The translations under genes and the position numbers were made by a program. A stretch of 64,000 nt of DNA from Haemonchus contortus (Eukaryota > Nematoda > Chromadorea > Rhabditida > Trichostrongylidae): assembly GCA_000469685.2 (NCBI GenBank), contig LS997564.1, forward strand, positions 13,060,091-13,124,090, read 5' to 3'. The notes below the pieces were generated by a model. It saw only the letters and a program-made list of their open reading frames with translations. It was not told the origin of the DNA and did not search any database. Below, piece after piece: positions 21,086 to 33,500 of the stretch. How positions within the stretch are numbered: position 1 is the first letter of the stretch; each line of letters opens with the position of its first letter.

Positions 21086-24000
21086 ATGTCTACAGTAGGA
21101 AGGGACTATGTTCGTGATAAGATGCCGATTATCGGATTCGGTACCTATCAGGTTCATACCAACTTGCCCATCTGAGCATGTCAATGTCCTCATGAATCTT
21201 ATCCATTGACAGATTCGGAGCGAGACGATTCTACGAGACGTTGTGGACGCTGCTCTATCCTGTGGTTATCGCTTTTTCGACACGGCTCAAGTGTACGGCA
21301 ATGAGGCGAAACTTGGTCGCATCTTTGAAGAGTTATTGCCGAAGTATGACCTGGAAAGGTGTGTTATTGAATTTCTGTTGGCTCTTGAGGTTTCTATTGA
21401 ACTGCCTGCTTGTCAAAGAAGTCATGGTAATACTAAATTCGGGGATGTACCTATTTTGGAGTAAACTACTATAAAAAACTACTTTTCTCTTACGTTAGGC
21501 TTTGTTACGCTGAAATAAGGAAAATTCTGGTTTTGACACACTCGAAGGTTTTACCATGGAACCCTAGCTCTAGCCACGGAGTCCATCCTCACTAAAAAAA
21601 AATTGCCATAAACAGCTGCAATGAAGGGCGGAGGTAGTGTTTTGCCAAGTGGTGCGTTAGCCCATGATGCTCCGGAGATCGGATCCCGTATCGACACGGC
21701 CCACGCCAATCAAGTCTTCCATCCCCCGGGATCACTTAATTGGTACCAGATTAGCCTGGAGCTTAATTTGTACAATGGCTAGCCATCGAAATTCATTGTA
21801 TAGACCACTTCCGCATTTAAACGCCATGCCTCTGGAGTCAGTGAAAATGCCACAAAATGCTGGGCCACCCAAAAACGAAGTAATGTCAAAACCCTTTATT
21901 TTATGTTAACAGTTGCGAGGTGTCAGAGTTGATCGTTCAGTCGTTCATTTATACTAGTGAATGATTAGCTTGGAAATTCCCATCAATTTCAACTGAGTGG
22001 GATTAAATGTCGATTTCAAATTTTTATTCAGGTTCAAAATTTTATTTTTCTCTCGGCATTTATGAGGATTGGAGCCGAATCGTCTTAGGCTTCTTGCATC
22101 GGTGACATAAACTCCTTCCTTCTATCGGTATTCCATTCAGGTCCGATATTTTCATCACCTCCAAAGTGTCTCCTTCCAATCAAGGCACCAATTTGGCCAG
22201 GAAATCTGTCGAGAAGTGGGTCTGTTTCCCTTGATGGTCGGGTTTCTTCACCGAATTGCCACTACTATCTGAAGAATTTCATAAGTATTCAGATCTCTGG
22301 AAAATTTGCGGACTGATTACATTGATCTTATGTTGATTCATTGGCCTGGTACCAGTGGAAAGCCGGTGGACGACCCAATGAATGCTGAACGTCGTAAGCA
22401 GACCTACGAAGTGCTGGAAGAGTTTTATGGTAGGCATGTCCTGTAGTGTACTACGTGTGTGGGCGTTTGTGTCTGTTTATGTGTGTGTGATTACTGTAGC
22501 TATCTCTCAAAGAACACAGAGGAATAGAGAAGCCAACTTTGGTAGGAGTTAACCGGAAACAATCTTGAGAACCCTTTAAAGTCTTTCAGCAGCTGTTTCC
22601 ACTTGACCTGAGTGAGCACTGCATGTTCTTACACCGTGAAGTAGGTGACACAGTGAAAGGCAAGAAGGAGCTGAAGGAGGAGCAAGACTCCTGCGAGAAG
22701 GAGGAAATAGGGTTTTTGTTGGACTTGGGTTGGTTCGTCCACAAGGGATTTTTTAGGACAAATGAATACTGTCTATCTCATTCGGTGCCTTTGAGATGAG
22801 CTGGCAGCATGCTCCTAATCAAAAACTCTTTCATGGGTTGTACGAAGTATTAGGTTGATGCATAATTATTGCGGGTTTTTCCAGCAAATTTCACTTCAGC
22901 AAACGATAGAAATATTCAGCAAAAACATGTTCAAATAATCGCACCGGAACATATCCGCCATCTATGTGAAGCACTGCTTCCCATTTGCTAGACGGTCGGA
23001 TTCCACATTCGAGGAAGTTTTGATTCTTGGAAGCGATCACGCCTTGACGTTGGCCATCAAGCCATACACTTCTTCAAAAGTTGTATTCGTTAATCAATTT
23101 TTCAAAGGGCGTTGACGTGATGATCCATAGGAGTTTCTGTTGGTGAATAGGGCGACCGCAGACAGATTCCATTCCTTATTCGGCTTTGGCTGACTGTTCC
23201 ATCGCCGAGAATTTCGTTGAGATCACGTTATGAATGGGCCACCTTCCAACCTTTCTCGAAGTTATAGAGTATACTGTGGCGAATGTGAAGATGACTTTCA
23301 AGACATATTGCTATTAAGGAAAGCAAGAAGATTATTTCTACAAAAATTCCGAATTCAAAAGTTTAATCTCATTGAGAGAAAGAAGCCGCGAAAAAATCCG
23401 CAATAATAGTGCATCAACCTAATATTATAGCTCATTAGCTCTATTGATCGGTGATTGGCGAAGTTATATGAACAGTTTTATAAGTAGAGGAAGTGAGGGA
23501 CGGGCAATGTGTTGACGGTTTGTTGCGTCAACTATTCGCGCTACGATCTTGCTCGGCAGCTGTCCCAACATGAAGCTTGTCGTACCTCTTGAGAAGGTAT
23601 CAACCGCCTCTGACTTTTAGAAGGTACAATGCTCACTGCCACGCTCTAACAAGGTAGAGAAAGCAATGAGGCGATATTGGAAGTTAGCAGCTGGTATATC
23701 TCTTTGAGTTCACTTCGTTAGAGGTGACTTCAAAGGAATATGTCGCGCGCGGCATTCGTGTGTTTCGTCGCGTCCTGACCTAAATGTACACAACAACTAT
23801 GCGCTACAAATTTACATCATCACATATACTGGAGTTCAATCTATCATATAATAGCGTTTCGCCTCCAGATGGTGGTCAACTACGATCGATTGGGGTATCG
23901 AACTATGAGGTACGACACTTGAAAGAATTACTCGATCACTGTAAAGTCCATCCAGCAGTTAACCAGGTAATTATCTACACCTGAACTGAATTTTTTTTGT

Positions 24001-24734
24001 CCTTTCTATACAAGATTTTATTCCAATTCCTTTTTAGGTAGAGTTCCATCCACACTTCCATCAACGTGACCTCTACGATTACTGCATGTCACACGATATT
24101 CATTTCCAGGTTATTATTAATCTCTTGCTATTATGCCAGATTCAGATTCCCATGACTTTTCATAACGTGGCTAACTTTGCCTATTTGGGCTTACTGTTGT
24201 TCATAGCTCCCGCAGATTTCCTTTTTGACGGCTTTTGTACCAATGGTCCTCGCCAGGAGCATCCCTTTATGTGTGTCTTCGATATTAGAGTCACATAATC
24301 ACTGTTTTTCCAATCGTTATTCATTGCTAACTCAGTTATCAGTTATTTTTCCGATTTCGATTTATTATTGGTTTATCGACTTTGTTTTTTTGCGCTTTTG
24401 ATTTTTCTTACACCTTCCAGTCTTCAAGAGTGATGATCATTTTTCATAATTTTAGGCGTACAGTAGCCTGGGAGGTCCAAACTATCGAGAAGAATTGTTC
24501 GAAGATCCTGACGTGATAGAACTCTCTGAAAAGTACGACATCACCGTTCCTCAGTTCCTGCTCTCCTGGGCGATATCACAGTCAATCAGCGTGTTGCCTC
24601 GTAGTACTTCCCGTGAACGGACAATCGCTAATTTTTCGGCGAAGAAGGTTCGCATTTCTTCGAAAGACATTGATAAGCTGTGGAATAATGGGAAGTGCCA
24701 CAAAGCGAGCTGGGATCCGAGCGTTGTCGCTTAA
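21086..24734 (+). CDS. Aldo-keto reductase
   Basis: Seven exons give 290 residues in frame: 21086-21151, 21213-21358, 22141-22215, 22293-22429, 23869-23966, 24038-24109 and 24456-24734. The start ATG follows a TTTCAG acceptor by four bases, as expected for spliced-leader addition. The classic AKR motifs are present in order: GFGTYQ near the start, FFDTAQVYGNE (catalytic Asp and Tyr), DIFITSK (catalytic Lys), DLMLIHWPG (catalytic His), SIGVSNY, VNQVEFHP, AYSSLGG and the NADPH-binding end LPRSTSRERT..NF. AKRs reduce carbonyl substrates to alcohols with NADPH in the cytosol; the substrate cannot be read from sequence. Length and motifs are close to the bacterial-like 2,5-diketogluconate reductase branch (AKR5-type) found in nematodes. 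All four catalytic residues are kept, so the enzyme is probably active. One intron (22430-23868) carries a mariner-type MITE. Confidence 0.93.
21713..21836 (+). repeat. Dispersed repeat, second copy (intronic)
   Basis: CTTCCATCCCCCGGG, TTGGTACCAGA, TTGTACAATGGCT and TTCATTGTATAGACC occur in the same order as in the copy at 16043-16136. It lies in the second intron of the aldo-keto reductase gene. Confidence 0.6.
22850..23422. mobile_element. Mariner-type MITE in the aldo-keto reductase intron
   Basis: A 573-bp element begins TTAGGTTGATGCATAATTAT and ends with the inverted copy (CAACCTAA), flanked by TA. The TTAGGTTG start is typical of mariner ends. The inside is too decayed for me to recognise transposase with confidence, so it is best called a non-autonomous derivative. 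Confidence 0.8.
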
Positions 24735-25590
24735 GATTGCGCTCATGGATAACTTTTTGTCTCTCTTGTTTATCCAAAGATGTATCTTATGTTGTGGACC
24801 TCAGGAAAACCCAAGTAACTAGGCGACCAGCCATTTTCTAGATTTTTAGGTGATTGTTTGTTGATCGTCTGAATTATTGAGATTCAAAATTGTTTCCTCT
24901 CTGAAACATACTAGGAATGAAAGAGCTACCGTCTCACTGTGAATTTCCTTTAACTATGAATCAGACCTACTTTGCATGTCAATGTTTGTAATAACAGTAA
25001 CATCACCGGAGCCACGTTTCGAACCTCACGCATTTCTGTTTTAAGAAACCCTCTCTATTCCTCTCAAACTCACATAAATGTTCCGTTGAGGTGTACAGCA
25101 ACTGGGACAGATCACATCACGACGAAACTTTATGGGTTTCACCCTGACTTCGAGAACGCTTTTCCCAAAATGACGTCACTTCGGAACAATTGCCACTGAC
25201 CTTATCAGTTCCTCACTGCAATAACTTAAGAAGAACTTCGTCTGATTCTCACTGACAACTATATCTGCTTCTACACTTCCGTTCCTATGGAGATATTTGG
25301 TGCCGCTCAATTCACGTTCACTTTAGCAGAATTTCTCTTGACGGAAGCGTGAATGAGTAGAACTCAATAATTTGGTAACTGGAAAATCCAAAATAGAACC
25401 TGAATGCCTCCATATGTCAACCCTCAAAATTGGCCTTCACAAGATCGTTAGTAATGGTGAACTCATGACGATATCTATTGTATGCACTGCAATTAGTTCA
25501 GAAAAGATTTATTAACAAAGCGACCTTTCAGGCATGATTATTGCTTCCTAATATGTACACGATATATCCTAGAAAACGAAACGGTAGTTA
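24735..25590. other. Intergenic stretch between two converging genes
   Basis: It lies between the 3' ends of the aldo-keto reductase (+) and the TMX2-like gene (-) and should hold both 3' UTRs. No ORF with family resemblance and no repeat was seen. Confidence 0.6.
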
Positions 25591-27196
25591 TCACCGAGAC
25601 TTCTTTTCCTCCTCAATTTCCCTTCTATCTTTGGACGATAAACCATCCAAACACTCCTTGTGCATATTCAGCAGATCAAAGTCCCGTATGCAGTTGTCCT
25701 CAAATATTCAAAAACAAATTAATCAATAAGAGAGATAAAAACCATAGAATAACAAACTTGATTGAATACGAAGGGAATTGCTCGTCGCTTTTCACTGACA
25801 AGTGGTCTTCGTTTTATTTCCTTGGCATCCCTAAATATATAAGGCAAATTGAGACGAGATTCAATTCAAGCCTTAGCGGTGTAACGTTTGGCAAAACACA
25901 TACTTGTACACGCATATAGTAGGCAACTGACGAGATGTTGGATGCGCATTGACACGGAATCGCTCTGCCTCCTTCGGCCAGCGTCCAACATCAAGTTTTC
26001 CGAAGCGGAGATTCGGCAAGGAAAATCTGAAAATATGAGAGCCTTTTGGTAAGAAAGATAGATCACTTCTCTTTGGCAATCTTCAAAATACAAGAGCGAA
26101 AAAACACTGGAAGTTAGAATTATACCATATTTCTAGTCGTAAAATGTCATTTGAATTTCAGAATTTAATTTTCGATCATGTAGGAGGTTTGGTAGGCGGA
26201 CCAGTTAAATTACTTCCAGCTCAGATTGAAGGTCTTGTTTGAGTGGAGATGTTTGAACCAACAATATGCTGTTAAAGCCGAAACCTGGAGCTAAATCTAC
26301 TGCCAGGAACACTTCAAAATACTTCCAAAGTATCGGAAGGAAATCGCTTACAAAGCTAATACTGAGCATTTTCACTTTTCTATGACCAGTAACATAAGTA
26401 TTACCTTTCACTTAGTTGTGCGAACACAGGTGTTGCATGTTTGCACTCAGGACTCCAGGTAGTGTAAAATTGAATAATGAATATTGATTTACGATCCTTG
26501 TTCAATTCATCCTGAATAAGACATTAATCCTTCAATAATGTACGGACAACAAAAGAAAATTCATGCACTCACAAAAAGTTCTACTCCTTGAAAATACGTA
26601 ATTTTCTCTGGGCCGCTATAAATCGGCTCCGGTACTAACACAGTGACCACTGTAAACGAAAGAATGTAACAAAGCCGACTGCTGTAGCATCTGAAGCAGC
26701 CTTACCGACAACAATTAGAAGATATATAACTCCAATGAAGGCATCCGCACGAAGGAATAAAGCTATGTTGGCGATTTTAGAGAAGAGAAAGATGTTGTTG
26801 ATATAGTGCAGATAGTTCGTCGCTTTCCTTCCTTTCCAAGCGATAACCACTGCCAGAAAGATCAGAATTTCTCGTTCCCTCTGAAATTGAAATATGACCG
26901 CTACAGTTATGGGGAGGGAATACACCCCAGCATTGGGTGGAATACTACAAAACATGGACTCAACAAATCAAAGGGAATAAATGTGAATTAAAATATAAAC
27001 GTAACGAAAAAAGTAGGAGGAAAAAGGGCACGAAACTTACTGAGTCAAGAGCACATTCTCCATCTTCAGAGACAAAAAACCATTGGCAAATCTCCGGAAT
27101 GCCTTTAGTCGAAAGAAAGGTAACGGAAAGAATAGTATTTAAAAGGTGGTAAAGGGTTAATACGTTCTTCGCTTCTTTGAGCTGCGGAATCAGCAT
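25591..27196 (-). CDS. TMX2: Thioredoxin-related transmembrane protein 2 homologue
   Basis: Seven minus-strand exons give 272 residues in frame: 27196-27041, 26880-26706, 26649-26573, 26511-26405, 26026-25904, 25830-25758 and 25698-25591. The start ATG lies three bases after a long TTTTTTTCAG, probably a spliced-leader site. The order of features matches TMX2: an N-terminal hydrophobic segment (LYHLLNTILSVTF), EREILIFLAVVI, the conserved NNIFLFSKIANIALFLR, a second membrane segment, EPIYSGPEKITYF, a thioredoxin-like domain with FYTTWSPEC, LRFGKLDVGRWP, SRQLPTICVYK and a charged C-terminus. TMX2 is an ER/mitochondria-contact membrane protein. Like human TMX2 (SNDC) the active site is not CXXC: here SPEC keeps only the second cysteine, so classical disulfide exchange is unlikely. 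The C-terminus is a run of Glu, Lys and Arg, and no KKXX-type retrieval signal is evident. Confidence 0.93.
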
Positions 27197-27528
27197 GCCC
27201 TGAAAAAAAAAGAAAATAAAAAAAATAAAGCAGGCTATTGCAGGGACTTTTTTAAGGAAAAATCGAAGCACGTCACAAAAAATGATGCGTTAACAACAAT
27301 AATTGTTTAGCTAAGACAATCGGTTAGAAATACGACGTGAGTGAAAAATGTTGACCGCGACTGCCCAAAATCGTGACCACAGTAAACTGAAAATACGACT
27401 TGCGCTTTGAATTCGCTTAGCTACAGATTATTATCGCAGCTGAGCTTCCCTTCAAATTAGGATAGGTTCTTGTCATCACAAACGGAAATTGACGAGAAAA
27501 ATTATTCACTCAATCCCTCGTCTTGGTG
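27197..27528. promoter_or_regulatory. Short divergent promoter region
   Basis: Only 332 bp separate the start codons of the TMX2-like gene (-) and the MYBBP1A-like gene (+), so this stretch probably serves both. It holds the T-rich trans-splice acceptor of the minus-strand gene (about 27200-27225). No other motif is called. Confidence 0.5.
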
Positions 27529-30500
27529 ATGCGTCCTACTGCTGACGTCCTCAATGAGTTCTACGATCTCGTGGAGCTAGACGCTGGAAAACGATTGAGT
27601 GCTGCTGATCGCCTCGTGTCGAAAGTCGTGAGTTTAAACAAGATTTTTCCATCGATTTTTTCTTAATTTTTAGATTCTTTTGAAGAAATCGGATTCTTCA
27701 ATCGTAGACTATTGCATCGAACGCCTTGTAGCAGGGTTAAGTTCTCCGAGGGGAGCTGCTCGATTTGGGTGAGTTTTTAATCTCAGTTTATGTTCAGGTT
27801 TATTCTAATATTTTGCTTGCCTTGTGAAATATACAAAAATTAATGTTTTTCTATAAGTGACCGAGAAAAAGCTAGTAAAAGCTGGACTTTGAAGTAAAAG
27901 AAATCAAAAAGAAAGTGGTCAAAAATTTGCAGCAAACAGTCTTTTTTGTGCAATGTACCAAAATGATTGCGATAATATCCATCAAATTTTTCTAAGAGTC
28001 CGATTCTTTTCGACTGCTTAGGATTGAAGATAATATAACTCTAGGTCAAGCAAACAATAAATCGTGTTCTAACCATGGTTTACACAGGTATTCGGCTGCT
28101 CTCGCTGTTCTTTTATCTGAGGTGTGCGAGTCATGGACTGTGGAGCGACTTTATGAGTTGGCAGACAAGAAACTCGATCTCCATGACAAGGTTATCTCCG
28201 CTTGAACAGCACTTTCTCTTTAGTGATCTTTGATGTTGTCTTTCCTAGGAAAATGAAGGTGCAAATGGAATTGGTCGCCACTTATTGGCCTATGCAATTT
28301 TCCAGTCCAAGGCATATGCAGAGGTTTGGAGATTTTTTGTAATTGCCGATAAAACATCGTTCTGTAGACTCTCAGGCCATAGCATTGTCAAGAGATCGGT
28401 AATGGATGGTATGACTTTGATTTTGGATAAGCCCGATAGGGACCAAGGTTATGGGCTGGGATCTGCAGGCACGTCGAGATGAGTCTGAGTACCACGGCAT
28501 TCAGTGAATAGTATATTAAGATGAAAAGCGCTCGAAACGAAATCATGGGTTTTTGATGGCTCTCTTCACAGTCCTTCAGTTTTCATTTTTAGTGTGAAGC
28601 TTTGTTGATTGAAAAGGAGCTTGAAGTTTATCGAGCACATCCCTCATTAGGAATGTCGATAGTGCAAGTTATAGCTGAGATTACCGTCGAGATGGAAAAG
28701 AAGAAATTCAAATCGGTTCGTTCGAAATTTTTCATTTTTTCGTACGAATATGTTTTTTTATTACTTCGAGCTATTTTGTCTGAAACATGTCCTCATTTCG
28801 TCTAGGATCGTTGGAATTAATTTTAGACCGTATTGCCTCTGTTGAAAAGTTATCTGGATACTGCTATCACTAGAACCTCTGTCGAGTTCCTCTATCTCGC
28901 CCTACTTCTCAAAGATAGGTTTCCTGTGAGTTTTTTTCCTAAAAGGATTCTCCTTACCGTAAGTACCTTGTTGGCTTATGTCTCTTTCGAATCTCCCTAT
29001 TCGGGTGGTATACGTGTAATATTGCAGTCGTATATGTCTAATTCTGTGAGCTTTATTCAAAAGGATGGCTCCTGCGAGTTTACTGCAAATGATTTCACGT
29101 TTTTATTATTAATTGTAAAGGTTAGTGTTACTGTGAGGAATCCAAATCCGGTATTTACTGAACATTCTGAACACTCACTTAGAAATGTGACAGTACGACA
29201 TTAGCACCGTTACTGAATACGCTTTTGACTTCCGCTCGTGCTTCCGGGCAATTTAGTGATGTCTACAGCAGTGAGTCGCCTTTTTCCGAACTTATATTCT
29301 TTATAGAATTTATATCTGAACTGAGCAACAACCTTTTTTGACAAGCAGTTGCTCTAGATTTTACCTTTTTGTAGAACACGATTAGGATTGTATCTGAGAA
29401 TACGTGTCCCTTTCCATCTTGTCGACCTTTTGAATATGGGAAGGAATGCCTCTATTTGATGCAGATGTTGGAATGAGCTCTTTTTGAACAATGTTGGGGA
29501 TACGCTCCACAGGCGCTTGAGCTGAGGTTTACATGATCTCGCACTAGTACGATGCTACGGCATTTCAGATGTGGTTGAGAAGTGGTGCACTTCGGGCGAT
29601 GAATCGAAGGTACTTGAAAGAATTTTCAATACAGTGAAATTAACACTTTCGACAGGAGATACGGCACATAAAGACGTAAGGACTTACTCTTTCTGCAGTT
29701 CAATCTGCGTTCAATCTGCCATTGTCCTTACCGATTACATGTTTGAGATTCTGGCAGTATTTTCGCCAGCTCTACTTAAAAGGATCCGTCAAGTAGCTCG
29801 TGGAAAACAAAATCCCCAGCAAAGAATTCTACATGGAAAGGTAACTCAATTTTTATCCGGGTTTCATCTTCGTTTCTGTTCAGTTAATTCTTTTGAATTC
29901 TTCACCATGGCCACTCATTATGGTAAGCTAAACGTAGCGGCCTTGTCGTTCTCTTGTAATTTCACAGCCTACATTAGCTCGGTTCATAAAGCTATGTTCC
30001 TATCACTAATTTCGTTGGGTACGGTATGATCTTCCTGTTTATGCCAGAATCGGTGCTTTTTTTTACATCATACTTCGGAGTTTCCATAACACACGGTACT
30101 CCTTGTTGATGGTTCCTTTCAAATATACGTCTTGCTGTCAGCTCTCCTTTGGAATTTCTTTTTATTAATTCATACAACTAGCGTCAACTTGCTGACCTCC
30201 AAAAGAAGGAGATTTATTTGATCTATCAAAATCTAGTATCTATCTTTCTTTAATTTTTGTAAATATTTGGTCTGAATGGAAAGTTCCGGCCTTATTGCTT
30301 CGAAATTCAGTGGTTGCGATCAATCCATACTCAGTGCTCTATTTTTAGTCCTTCCACGAGAAAGTAATTTTAATCCTTTTGCTTCATAATATAAAGATAC
30401 ATTTTTGGCATTTTGATATTGGCATCCTTTCAGTAATGGCTCCATGCCAACCACTCCTCTTTTGGCGCTGTTTATATGCAGCCAGAAATAGCTTTCTAAG

Positions 30501-33500
30501 TCATGGGTTCTATACGTTAAGTTGTTAGGTTCTGCCACCTCATGATGCTCCGCCGAATTTAATTAAATTTTATTCAAGCACTGCGTTAGGTTGACAATTC
30601 TTCAAGAGGCCCTTGAACATCGTTTTGTTTGTGTGATTTTCTAAGGTCTCTAAGGAAAAGCATTTTCAAAATTTGCGTCAAGGTATTAGTCATGGCTTCA
30701 TTAGAGGGCACTGTCTGTTCCCTGGGAGCGTTTATAATAGAGGTGCCGGTACCGGCACCGCGGTGCAGGAAACAGTACCCCGGTGCAGGTAACAGAGCTC
30801 CAGTGCAAGTAACAGCACCCGGCGCAGGTACCAACACCCGGCGCATGTACCAGCACCCCGGCGCAGGTACGAACATCTAGTATGAACGCGCACACTTTTT
30901 CTTTTCAAAGCTGGATCATCATAAAGTGATACATTGAAGCGAGCATTCCATACCTTTGGCTGCATAGGAAAGAGCATTTAGTAATAGCCAGTCGAAGGTA
31001 CAATACGTATTCTGGAAGCGAGGGCTCTAGCGACCCCAGCCACACACTAGTTTCTCTGTCTGACCTTCTGTCGATTCAGCACTAGCTGACAACCCCCTTC
31101 TTTTCCTTTTTTCGGCTCAGTCTTTTATGGTTTGGAAAGGTAAAAACGCTAAGGCGTATTCTGTACTGCTAATTGCCTAGGTCTTTTCAAGTGTTCTGAT
31201 CGAAACTCAAACCTTTTATATAAGCGGACGAACCTGCCATTTTATCCTTCCATTTTGCGTTGTCGGAAAGAGAAAATATATCATTACTTTATTGAAAACA
31301 GAAGTGAAAAGGGTGAAAATGAAAGACAATACTTTACAAATCCAATATGCATAAAAGTTGACTAGTCATCGAAGAATTTGTCGACCATCTGTTTCTCATG
31401 CAACAATTGTATGCATTCTTCGGGCACTGTAAAAGAAATATGGTTTCTCCTTTCCTCTATAGCTATTTTGATGAGCAACATGCGAATAGACTTATCGAAG
31501 TACAAATTACAAGTGCCTTCAAAATTCTACTTACTCTTTTTACATTGTTGCTTGAGTTCCTCATTTTCTACGCAATACTCAGTTGCCTTGTCACAATCTA
31601 ATTTACAAATATCCAAGGTCGGAATCCACATTGGATCAGCGAATGGATCTCCGCCTAAATAATCATCTTTATATTTTAATTCGAAGTTTCGATCCTACGG
31701 TATGGAATAGTCAGAATTGGTATCGCGACTAAAGCCCGAATTCGTGGGTGACTGCTCGCATGTTCATATCGGTCTTCTTCGAAGACCGACATTTTACATT
31801 TTTTGTAGATTGTCCTATTGCTTACTTACTGGTGCAAAATGTCATACTATTCTTCGAATTAATAGTGTCATCAGTCCAGAGCTGATCAATCGTTTGATAT
31901 ATAGCTAGGGGGTCTCGGGAATCTTGAAGGGACTCGAAGTGTCGGGGAAGCTTGTCTGCTTGACGAGTAACCGCTGCAATTAGCTGGAAACTTATTGAGG
32001 TCGGGAAAAGTAGAAGTAGGAAGGTGACACCGTTTTGTCGAGCCAAATATCAGAATTATTTCAGAGCATGAAGTCATTCGACGTTAATTAGTCCTCTTTT
32101 TGAAACCCTTCTCTGCGCTCGAGTTCCAGTCAGAATCTTAGTAGCATTCTGAATGCTTATGTGGTCTATATAATGAATTGCGTTGGCAGGGTGTAAAAGT
32201 CAGCTCTACAATCCGCGTCGCCAGAGTAGCACACGCATGAGCCGGTTCCGATCCCCGGATCATGCGTGAGATAGTGCGCCATTTTTTCCCACTGCACCAC
32301 TTTTGTCCAAATGATAACATGGTGTTGAACAGTTTTGTCGCATTCGGGACATCGTTGGGGAGGAAGATATTGTATGGGTTTTTGCTCAAAGTATCGAAAA
32401 GTATTTCGAACAATCTTAATTATTACTCTACTCCCCAGGCAGATTAAAAAAGAAAAGTGCGAGGATTTAATCTAGCCCTATAAATTGACAAGTAAACCAT
32501 AAACACTGAATTAGAAAGCAAAAGGGCATAAGCAAAATTTACACAAAAAACGGGTTCAGCGTAAATCACATTAACATTCCGAGATGTTTTGCCAGATTCC
32601 TCATGATAGAAAAAAACTTGCTGATCCAGGTGTTTTAGAGAGGTGAAATTAATCGAACAGCTCGTTTAATTTTGCTGACGAGAATAAAGTGGTTTGCGAC
32701 AACACAAAGGGCCAGAATTTTTGCAGAAGGGAGGCTCCCATCTTTAAGACTTCATTTGGAGTGACCATCAAGCAAGTTTTCGCTGAGTGGTTACCTGTGG
32801 AAAAGAAAAAAACGGGTGCCAGACCTCATTAAAACATTAATAGCTTTAGAGCGAGCTTCAAGGCGTCTGAAAACAGCTTACAGCTTGAACAATGCGCGTC
32901 TTTCTTCTTCATCTCCAAACTTGGATATGTGCGGATCGTGATTAATTTCTGGTGGGTCTTCGGTGAGTTTCTGCGTCGCTTAAGAGATTCGAAGAGTTTT
33001 TAGAAAATAGTTCAATTCAGGGGTATGAGCTTTTTTTTTCCACGACGAAATCCCTTTGATGTCCTGAACATGGCCTGTCTCCTCCTATTCACGGTCTGGC
33101 AAGTATACCCCGATCAGATCGTGCTCAAGCAAACCTATACTTTCATTTCTTCGCGCTCGTCAATAGATATGTCATTCGTTAAAAAAAAGAACTGGCAATT
33201 GAATGGCTTTAAATACCCACTATTTTGACCATTTGACAGCATTGTAGGTATTCATTTGAAAGCCCTACCATTCCAGACGAAGGAACAAGCCATAAGAGGC
33301 TGGCGTATGTACAGTAGCGCTCAAAAGTCTTCGGTGAAATGGTTCATCAGCCGTACTTTTCAGTCGTAACTTCTTTCCTACTGGATCGAATCAAGCGAAA
33401 TTTCTATATTAGGAGCGTGGATGTATTGTGAATATTTAAAACTATTAACCTGCAGTCTGGTCATGTTCCAGATATTTAAAGGGCATGAAAATAAAATCGA

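Noticed and set aside
28833..29204. 123-codon ORF running through a MYBBP1A intron
   Set aside because: Its first part is exon 6 of MYBBP1A; the rest passes a good donor site and does not fit the family.
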